DNA of 64,000 bases from Craterostigma plantagineum (taxonomy: Eukaryota; Streptophyta; Magnoliopsida; Lamiales; Linderniaceae): contig JAPQWV010000124.1 of NCBI GenBank assembly GCA_027422505.1, positions 1,240,001-1,304,000 on the forward strand, given 5' to 3'. Position numbers and translations under genes: made by a program. The notes under the pieces are model-generated. The model searched no databases, was not told the origin of the DNA, and was given only the letters and a program-made list of their open reading frames with translations. Positions 57,087-64,000 of the stretch are shown piece by piece (within the stretch, counting starts at the first letter, position 1; each line of letters begins with the position of its first letter).

Positions 57087-59547
57087 ATGTCCGATACTTC
57101 CGCCACAGAAAGTGCTCGCTCGTCATCGCCGGGCGTCTCTGCATCCTCCGCCGCGCTTGGCGTTGCCGCCCAGAGGGGGTCAAAGCGAAAGGCCCCATCA
57201 CTAGATGCGGCGGCGCCGGATCTTCCCCAGCCTTCTTCCTCTCACACTCCCGCCGACACATCTTCAGTCGCACCGACACCAGCGCAGCCAGCCCCCGATT
57301 CGCCCATCTCTCGTCAGACCCGTTCACGAAGTGCTGCCGGAGACAGCGCGAGGGTGGACGATTGGAAGATGTTCGGCCCATCTAAGTCAACCTACCAGCG
57401 TTTAGGGAAGCTCGTTCCAGAAGGTTTCCACAGCCCTGGCTTCCACATCTCTGTCCCGAATCCTAATCAGCGAGCCAACTTCCCGCCTTCGCCGGCCCTT
57501 GCCTTCTGGGAGAGCCAGATAAGGGCCGGCTTACGCTTTCCGATCCATCCCTTCTTCGCTGCCGTCTCGCAGGCTTTTCGCATACCTTTAAATCAGTTCA
57601 GTCCCTCTTCGATACGTCAGTTGGCGGCTTTTTACGTCTTGGTTACTGCTGCAGGGGGGAGACCTTCTATGGGACTTGTCCTTTCTCAGTTTCAGCTTAA
57701 ATCTGCTCCCCCCTTTTTCTATCTGTGCGCGAATCCGCGCGGTCTCGTTCATTTCCTCAGCAGGGGCACTCACAAAGATAAGGAGTGGCACCTACTTCTT
57801 CGTAGCCCCCACAGAGGGTAGCTGGGACTTTCCTCACCGCCATTGGGTTCACCAAGTGCCTCAGAGGCTGCGAGGGGTCCAGCCTGAATGCTCCGAGGAG
57901 AATGAGGCGGCTCTTAACCTTCTGAACCTTAGGGCCCCTGCACAGAAGTTTAACATGGTTGAGTTGGTAACCTATCCCGGCCTTCTCCATCACTTCAACC
58001 TCTCCCCAAAGTCTCTACCCTTCGATCCCAAGGGTAAGCAGGTTTCCCTCCTGCTTACTGACCTCCTTTTTAGATTTTCCTCTCTGACTTAGCATGTCTT
58101 TTTGCAGATATGTCGTTCTCTTGGAGAGATGTGTTTCGTATGCTTCCTGTGAAACAAGAAGAATTCGAAGTTCCCGTTGCGCCTCACCCCTCGGCAGGTC
58201 CTGATGGGACTGACCCGCCAGCTTCGGAAGCGAAAGAGAAACCTCCTGTGGGATCTTCCTCTCCTCATGTGGTGCTATCTGACTCAGAGGATGATGTGAG
58301 CAAGAAAGGTGCCTCGCCGGCGCCTCCCAAGAAGAAAAAGAAAAAGGTTGCCGTGGCAAAGGGAAAGAGGCCACGTGTGGAGACAACTCCTCCCTCTCCT
58401 GACACTTCTGAGTTCGCCCTTTTGTTCACCACGGCTCTGAGTGGGGCATCGATCAGGGGGCTGATGGGAAGATGGTGCTGGACCTGCCCGACAATTACGA
58501 TTCGTTGAGTCCTGAGGAACAGATGAAGTTCCTCCAAGCCATCGTGCCTCCTGAACAACAAAAAGTGCTCCGTCGTCGGTCTGATGCTTCTGTTGCTGAG
58601 CTTGCTGTCCATCATTGGGCCGAGGTAATTCTCCTCTTTGGCCTCCTTTCGTTGGTTTATTTCTCGGTACTTTGTTAATTCGGGCTTGGTTGTCTCAGCT
58701 ATCCTTTCTGCTGCCTGCTCTCTTGTCCGCGATCTCTCATCGGGGTTTAACACCCGGTGGCCCCGCCTCTTCTGAGAGCCACATGCTCGAAATCATCGAG
58801 GAGCGGGACTCAAAGATCGCCCAGCTGGAAAAAGAACTTGAAAAAGAAAAGAACGAGTGCGAGGTTCGGGTGAAAGACTTAGCTTTGGAGAAGTCGCGTC
58901 AATTGGAGGTGGAAGGTGCAGCTGCTCTTGCTGCTAAGGAGACCGAGCTTACGACCCATCTGCATCAGCTCATTGATGCGCAGCAGGCCCAAATCGAGCT
59001 GAGGGTCAACGAACTGCTAGCTGAAAGGGAGAAAACCTTGAGGGTTGAGTTGGAGCAGGCTTTCGCTGCTAAGGTTGAGAGTAGTCACTTCTCGGGAAAG
59101 CTGGAAGGTGTCCAGCTCTGTCAGAAGCATCTCATTGGCTCCCCTCTCGGTATGAAGTTCCTGGCCCAGCTGAGCCAGAGTTGGCATGAGGGCTATCTGC
59201 GTGACACCCTTTCCCTGATGGACTTTGCGCCGTTCATGCAACATTACTTCCTGGGAGGTTTCACTGCTGGTCGCGAGTCCACCTTGACGCTAGATGCGGC
59301 GATGGATGCTCTGAGTGCCCCTCCGGCGTTTAAGGGAAATCCAGAGGCAGCCCCAAATCCGGACTTCTGGTCTGTTGGGGTCCCCCATTGCTCTCCTACT
59401 TTGCTGGAGGTTTCACCTGAGGTCCTTCTAGGCCAGCTCTCCAAGCTGGATGAGCTGTCTACTGCTTCCGAGGTCCTCGACTCCGCGACCGGTTCCAGCG
59501 CTCCACCCCCTAGCTCATTAATCTATTTCTCGCTTTTGAACAATTAA
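57087..59547 (+). pseudogene. Antisense ORF of the Tat element (Transposase_28-like)
   Basis: Successive frames give one protein-like product from ATG 57087. First comes a Ser/Pro/Ala-rich N-terminus, then the 'putative gypsy-type transposon' domain (FRIPLNQFSPSSIRQLAAFY, LSQFQLKSAPPFFYLCANPR, then YFFVAPTEGSWDFP in the next frame, shifted near 57790). An intron probably spans 58034-58107 (AAG|GGTAAGC to TTTGCAG). Next come a Lys-rich block (KKKKKKVAVAKGKRPRVE) and a slip in a G5 run near 58458. An exon ends at GCCGAG|GTAATT (58624), and the last exon (about 58700-59547) is a long coiled coil (EERDSKIAQLEKELEKEKNE) ending at 59547. Role unknown. It is transcribed, if at all, opposite to pol. 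Confidence 0.6.
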
Positions 59548-60149
59548 TGTCGTTTTTCCTTTTTTCGGACTCATTTTGCTGTTTTCCTATTTTGAACACT
59601 CTGTTGCTTTTGTATGCTTGATGTTGTGGCGTGTTTTTCTTCCTTTCTCGTCTGCCTCCCAACTTGATCGCATACAAAATTAAATATTTTGGGCCCTTTT
59701 CGCTGAGGTCCTGCATTACTACCACTCTCTACTCCCCCTACTTCGAATGACGCTGATGTCCGTCAGCGTATTCGAAGTACACCCAGAGCGTTCCTTTTGA
59801 CTTACTAGCCTTGCTTTCCCCGACTATTATTCCGTCGGGTTACGCTCGTCTTGAAATTCCTCTTCAGAGAAATGTTAACAAGCAAAAACGTGTACCTGGG
59901 GGATTCAATGGTGCCTCCAGCGTTGGCCTCGTACAACTTTTTTGCCAGATCCGTTAGATATCGGCGAGCCTGTCTCCTCTTCAAGGTCGACTTTGGCTGA
60001 TCCTGGGAGTCAACAAGGCTCTTCACTAGTAGCCTTGTTCAAGTTCGCCGAGCATGGGCCCACGGCGACCTGGGGATAGGACGCCCCCTGCATGGGAGTC
60101 ACCTGCATAGTTGCATCTAGTGCTCATTAGTATGCATCGATAAGGCCGC

Positions 60150-60955
60150 GTCTGGGCCAGCTACGTCCGGGCTAGAGGTGCGCAATCTGCGCGGCCACGT
60201 CTGGGCCAGCCACATCTGGGCTTATAAGTGTGCAATCTGCACGGCCGCATCTGGGCCAGCCACGTCTGGGCTATAGATGCGCAATCTGCGCGGCCACGTC
60301 TGGGCCAGCCACATCTGGGCTTATAAGTGTGCAATCTGCAAGGCCGCATCTGGGCCAGCCACGTCTGGGCTATAGGTGCGCAATCAACGCGGCCACGTCT
60401 GGGCCAGCCACGTTTGGGCTATAGGTGCGCAATCCGCGCGGCCGCATCTGGGCCAGCCACATCTGGGCTATAAGTGTGCAATCTGCACGGCCGCATCTGG
60501 GCCAGCCACATCTGGGCTATAAGTGTGCAATCTGCACGGCCGCATCTGGGCCAGCCACGTCTGGGCTATAGGTGCGCAATCTGCGCGGCCACGTCTGGGC
60601 CAGCCACATCTGGGCTTATAGGTGCGCAATCTGCGCGGCCACGTCTGGGCCAGCCACATCTGGGCTATAAGTGTGCAATCTGCACGGCCGCATCTGGGCC
60701 AGCCACGTCTGGGCTATAGGTGCGCAATCTGCGAGGCCACGTCTGGGCCAGCCACATCTGGGCTTATAGGTGCGCAATCTGCGCGACCACGTCTGGGCCA
60801 GCCACATCTGGGCTTATAGGTGCGCAATCTGCGCGGCCATGTCTGGGCCAGCCACATCTGGGCTTATAAGTGTGCAATCTGCACGGCCGCATCTGGGCCA
60901 GCCACGTCTGGGCTATAGATGCGCAATCTGCGCGGCCACGTCTGGGCCATTGGGG
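60150..60955. repeat. 49-bp tandem array inside the Tat element
   Basis: About 16 copies of a 48-50-bp unit. Two variants alternate irregularly: TGCGCAATCTGCGCGGCCACG and TGTGCAATCTGCACGGCCGCA-type starts, each followed by TCTGGGCCAGCCAC(A/G)TCTGGGCT(T)ATA. Each unit has a short inverted repeat around AATC/ATC that is kept in both variants. Such arrays are known in the 3' untranslated part of Tat-lineage elements. Confidence 0.9.
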
Positions 60956-61161
60956 AATACAGGGTAGGCTGTAGACAGGATTCGTGATCCTCCATTTTGG
61001 GGGAGGGGCCATCAAGACATGAGTTTCTGAAAAACCATTTCATTCAACGGATGGTGCCTCGTTAAAACCTTGCCAAGTAAAACCCCCTCGGGATAAAACC
61101 TTGGCGAAGGAAAAAGAGTACACCTTCCTGTTTGATTTATATACAACCTCCCAACCCTTCA

Positions 61162-64000
61162 CTAAGCGTAATACTTCTTGAGTTTTGAGATGTTCCAAGG
61201 GCGGGGTATTCTGCGCCCATCTTCATCCTCCAACTCGTATGCGCCGCCTCCCAAAACGCGGGCCACCTTATAAGGACCCTCCCATGTCGAGTCTATCTTT
61301 CTTAGCGGCTTAAGTACATCGGCTCTCCTCAAGATTAAGTCTCCCACCTGGAATTGCCGAGGCCTTACTCTCCGGTCGTAAGCCGCTTTTACTCGACTCT
61401 TGTACTTTTCCATCCTTATCAAGGCTAACTCTCTGATTTCCCCTATTAAGTCCAGATCCTCCCTTCTGAGCCGTGCGTTCTGCTCCTCTTCATAGTGGAT
61501 AACCCTATGCGTCTCCATCCCTATCTCAACAGGTATCAGGGCGGCGGATCCATAGACTAACTGGAAAGGTGTTTCATCTGTAGCTTCTCGCGGAGTGACG
61601 CGATATGCCCATAACACGGGGTCGAGGGATTCCAACCATTTACCACCCTCCTGGTCCAATCTGGTCTTGATCCCGTGGAGTATGGTACGATTGGTGACCT
61701 CCACTTGTCCATTAGCTTGAGGGTGTCCCACTGAGACGAACCTCTGCTGTATCTTCATCCCCGCACAGAACTCACGGACTCGGGCTCCACAAAACTGTGT
61801 GCCATTATCGGAGATTAGGATCCGGGGGGCTCCGAACCTACAGCAAATGTTATGCCACAAGAAATCTATCACGCTAGTTTCATCAATTTTGGCCACTGCC
61901 TTGGCCTCTACCCATTTGCTGAAATAATCGACGGCTACTATGATGAACTTCTTCTGAGCCTTAGCGACTGGCATAGGCCCGACTATGTCTATCCCCCATT
62001 TGTCGAATGGACAAGGGGAATGCATCAACCCCAATTCTTCCGCGGGTACGTGGATCTTCGGGCCGTGCTTCTGGCAGCTTTCGCATCGTCTGACCAGTTC
62101 CTTAGCATCTCTCAACAGGGTCGGCCAAAAGTACCCGGCCCTGACCACTCTCCGGGCCAGCGCCTTATACCCGGCATGGTCGCCGGCACATCCTTCGTGC
62201 ACTTCTTCCAATACTAACATCCCCTCCTTTTTGGACAAGCATCGAGCATAGGGATGTACAAAAGTTCTCTTGTACAACTCTCCCCCGATGAGGCAGAACT
62301 TCTGCCTGAATTTTCCTGCGTCCTTGTGTGCAGGATCACGCAAGGCCTCCAGGATAGGAGCCCTCCAGTCTTCCTCCTCTTCTATACACCCCACCTGCTC
62401 TGTCCGGTCCTCCCGGCTAGCTGTCAGCATCGTCACCTTTCGGGTCCCCTCCGGGATTGCGGCACTAGCCAACTTTGCCAGGGAATCTGCTCGCCCATTC
62501 TCCTCCCGGGGGATCTGCCGTATCTCGAAGCTGTCGAAAGAGGCTTTCAGCTTCCCCACTCGCTCAGCATACCTCACCATCTTCTCGTTCTTAGCCTCAT
62601 AATTTCCTTGGACCTGCTGAGCTACTAACTGGGAATCCGAGTATATAATTACTGCTGCCGCTCCCAGGTTGTTAAGGATCTCCATCCCTCTCACCAGGGC
62701 CTCGTACTCGGCCTCATTATTAGACGCTGGAAAATCGAATGTCACAGCGAACTGTAGTTCGTCCCCCTCTGGTGTAATGATGAGGACTCCTGCCCCGGCC
62801 CCAGTCGCTGTGGATGAGCCATCCACATAAGCTTTCCAAGTTAGTGACACCTCTCCTCGGGTAGATTCTAGCAGAAAGTCCGACAAGGCCTGTCCCTTAA
62901 TGGCGGGTCGCCTTTCGAACTCAACGTCGTACTCTCCCAACTCCACTGCCCACTTGACCATCCTTCCGGAAAGGTCTGGCCTACTCAGAGTCTGCTTCAA
63001 TAATAAATTGGTACGTACCCGTACTTTATGAGATAGGAAATAGGGGCGTAGCCTCCGAACCGACACCATTACTGCCAAGGCTGCCTTCTCGATTTCAGAG
63101 TACCTGCTTTCGGCCCCCTGCATTGTTTTACTCACAAAGTATACCGGCTTCTGGGTGTCACCCTCTTCTTTCAGGAGAACCGAACTCACGGCCTGTTCCC
63201 CTGTAGAAAAATACAAGATTAGTTCGTCCCCGGGTAAAGGCTTGGTCAATAACGGCATATTGTGCAAGTAATTTCTTAGCCCTTCGAATGCCGATTGGCA
63301 TTCTTTTGTCCATTCGAATCGGCATCCCTTCCGGAGTATTCTGAAGAAGGGTAGGCTTTTATCTGCGGACTTGGCAATGAATCTGCTGAGTGCCGCCAGC
63401 CTTCCCGTTAAGCGTTGAACCTCCTTGATGTTCCGCGGCGGCTGCATTTCCAGTATGGCCTTCACCTTATTGGGGTTCACCTCGATCCCCCTCTTAGTCA
63501 CCATATACCCTAGGAACTTCCCCGACTGCACTCCAAAGGTACACTTCGCAGGGTTTAGTTTCATTCCACAGGTCCGGATGGTCCGGAAGGCTTCTTCTAA
63601 GTCCGCCACATGATCCTTGGCCCAAGTCGATTTAACCAACATATCATCCACGTATACCTCCATGTTACGACCCAATTGGCTCTTAAACACCGCATCAACC
63701 ATCCGTTGATAGGTAGCTCCTGCGTTCTTGAGTCCAAAGGGCATCCGAACATAACCATATGTGCCACCTGCTGTGACGAAACAAACTTTATCCACGTCCT
63801 CCGGGTTCAGCCTAATCTGATGATACCCCTGATAAGCGTCCATCATGCTTAACATCTCACACCCAGAGGTGGAATCTACCAGCTGATCTATCCTTGGCAA
63901 AGGATAGTGATCCTTAGGACAAGCTTTGTTGAGGTCTCGGAAGTCTACACACATCCTCCAGGACCCATTTCCTTTTTTGACCATGACAACATTAGCCAGC
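61162..64000 (-). CDS. pol: Retrotransposon polyprotein (RT-RNaseH-aRNH-integrase), partial
   Basis: The open frame enters from beyond the window edge and stops at 61162, at least 940 residues. In order: reverse transcriptase (KNAGATYQRMVD, catalytic VYVDDMLVKS), RNase H (KPVYFVSKTMQGAESRYSEI), archaeal-type RNase H (AYVDGSSTATGAGAGVLI, NNEAEYEALVRGMEI, YSDSQLVAQQVQGNYEAKNE), integrase zinc finger (HAGYKALARRVVRAGYFWP, CESCQKHG), and the integrase core (KWGIDIVGPMP, ILISDNGTQFCGA, GHPQANGQVEVTNRTI with D, D and E). The C-terminus is a GPY-like module (WEGPYKVARVLGGGAYELED). The two RNase H domains place it in the Tat lineage. No stop codon is seen, so the copy may be young. It copies element RNA and inserts the DNA. 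Confidence 0.93.
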   Translation of the reverse strand, partial: LANVVMVKKGNGSWRMCVDFRDLNKACPKDHYPLPRIDQLVDSTSGCEMLSMMDAYQGYHQIRLNPEDVDKVCFVTAGGTYGYVRMPFGLKNAGATYQRMVDAVFKSQLGRNMEVYVDDMLVKSTWAKDHVADLEEAFRTIRTCGMKLNPAKCTFGVQSGKFLGYMVTKRGIEVNPNKVKAILEMQPPRNIKEVQRLTGRLAALSRFIAKSADKSLPFFRILRKGCRFEWTKECQSAFEGLRNYLHNMPLLTKPLPGDELILYFSTGEQAVSSVLLKEEGDTQKPVYFVSKTMQGAESRYSEIEKAALAVMVSVRRLRPYFLSHKVRVRTNLLLKQTLSRPDLSGRMVKWAVELGEYDVEFERRPAIKGQALSDFLLESTRGEVSLTWKAYVDGSSTATGAGAGVLIITPEGDELQFAVTFDFPASNNEAEYEALVRGMEILNNLGAAAVIIYSDSQLVAQQVQGNYEAKNEKMVRYAERVGKLKASFDSFEIRQIPREENGRADSLAKLASAAIPEGTRKVTMLTASREDRTEQVGCIEEEEDWRAPILEALRDPAHKDAGKFRQKFCLIGGELYKRTFVHPYARCLSKKEGMLVLEEVHEGCAGDHAGYKALARRVVRAGYFWPTLLRDAKELVRRCESCQKHGPKIHVPAEELGLMHSPCPFDKWGIDIVGPMPVAKAQKKFIIVAVDYFSKWVEAKAVAKIDETSVIDFLWHNICCRFGAPRILISDNGTQFCGARVREFCAGMKIQQRFVSVGHPQANGQVEVTNRTILHGIKTRLDQEGGKWLESLDPVLWAYRVTPREATDETPFQLVYGSAALIPVEIGMETHRVIHYEEEQNARLRREDLDLIGEIRELALIRMEKYKSRVKAAYDRRVRPRQFQVGDLILRRADVLKPLRKIDSTWEGPYKVARVLGGGAYELEDEDGRRIPRPWNISKLKKYYA

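Larger units (their letters stand above)
55914..64000 (-). mobile_element. Ty3 Tat-lineage LTR retrotransposon, truncated by window
   Basis: The pol gene (minus, 63984-61162 and beyond) shows RT, RNase H, a second archaeal-type RNase H and integrase, the layout of the Tat group (Retand/Grande/Ogre). Downstream of pol on the element strand lie a tandem-repeat array (60150-60950) and an antisense ORF (57087-59547), both known features of this group. The 3' LTR should lie in about 55914-56860. A purine-rich stretch on the minus strand (GAAAAGGGGGGAAAAAACG, 56839-56857) is a candidate polypurine tract, and TGATGCAGGTGTGACC at 55914 a candidate LTR edge. The 5' part is outside the window, so LTR limits could not be confirmed. 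Confidence 0.8.

Noticed and set aside
60150..60955. CRISPR-like array
   Set aside because: Units are contiguous and degenerate without unique spacers, and the context is a plant retrotransposon.
60161..61015. Several overlapping ORFs on both strands with repeated motifs
   Set aside because: They arise only because the 49-bp tandem array happens to lack stops in several frames.

Overview
This window is nuclear DNA of a flowering plant, most likely a eudicot. It contains interrupted genes with GT-AG introns, plastid-targeted proteins (bL28c, a two-RRM ribonucleoprotein), an FT-type florigen, a CC-NB-LRR gene, a fatty alcohol oxidase, and many plant-type transposons (Mutator, hAT-like, non-LTR, Ty3 Tat-lineage). 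I see no bacterial, organellar or viral block. The species cannot be named from sequence alone.

Layout. 1-2.7 kb: repeat-rich DNA with an inverted-repeat element and a nested hAT-type MITE. 2.9-4.9 kb: remains of two minus-strand genes, one an ICE1/SCREAM-type bHLH that has lost its first part. 5,804-14,356: a complete Mutator-like element (MULE) with terminal inverted repeats and a perfect 9-bp target duplication. It carries a MuDR-type transposase with one nonsense codon and, convergent to it, an intact eight-exon DUF1985-Ulp1 protease gene. 14.7-15.5 kb: broken F-box/kelch gene. 17.2-22.4 kb: nested small transposons, one of which carries a piece of a Nup98/Nup96 gene. 23.2-43.8 kb: the gene-rich part, with a small secreted protein (-), THIM (+), FT-like (-), plastid RRM protein (-), an unknown basic protein (-), a RING-H2 protein (+), an RNP1/RBGD-type hnRNP (+) and a CNL resistance gene (-). 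44.2-47.1 kb: two related foldback elements rich in GGTACC/TACCAC words. 47.3-54.9 kb: plastid ribosomal protein L28 (+), a GTE1-type bromodomain-NET protein (-), a hAT-like MITE with exact target duplication, and a fatty alcohol oxidase (-). 55.9-64.0 kb: a Ty3 Tat-lineage retrotransposon on the minus strand running off the window, with an antisense ORF and a 49-bp tandem array.

The most interesting unit is the MULE at 5.8-14.4 kb. A short CpG-containing word (TTATTCGAGT and its complement) fills all its non-coding spaces but not the flanking DNA, and part of it has been amplified as a tandem repeat. With an intact DUF1985-Ulp1 gene beside a transposase disabled by one codon, this resembles the sequence-specific anti-silencing systems of Arabidopsis VANDAL elements, here in a TIR-bearing MULE; that link is a hypothesis.

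Several conserved genes (alcohol oxidase, L28, the retrotransposon antisense ORF) differ from an open frame by single bases in homopolymer runs. Some of the apparent pseudogenes may therefore be base-calling errors. Exon limits below were placed by hand from splice motifs and frame continuity.
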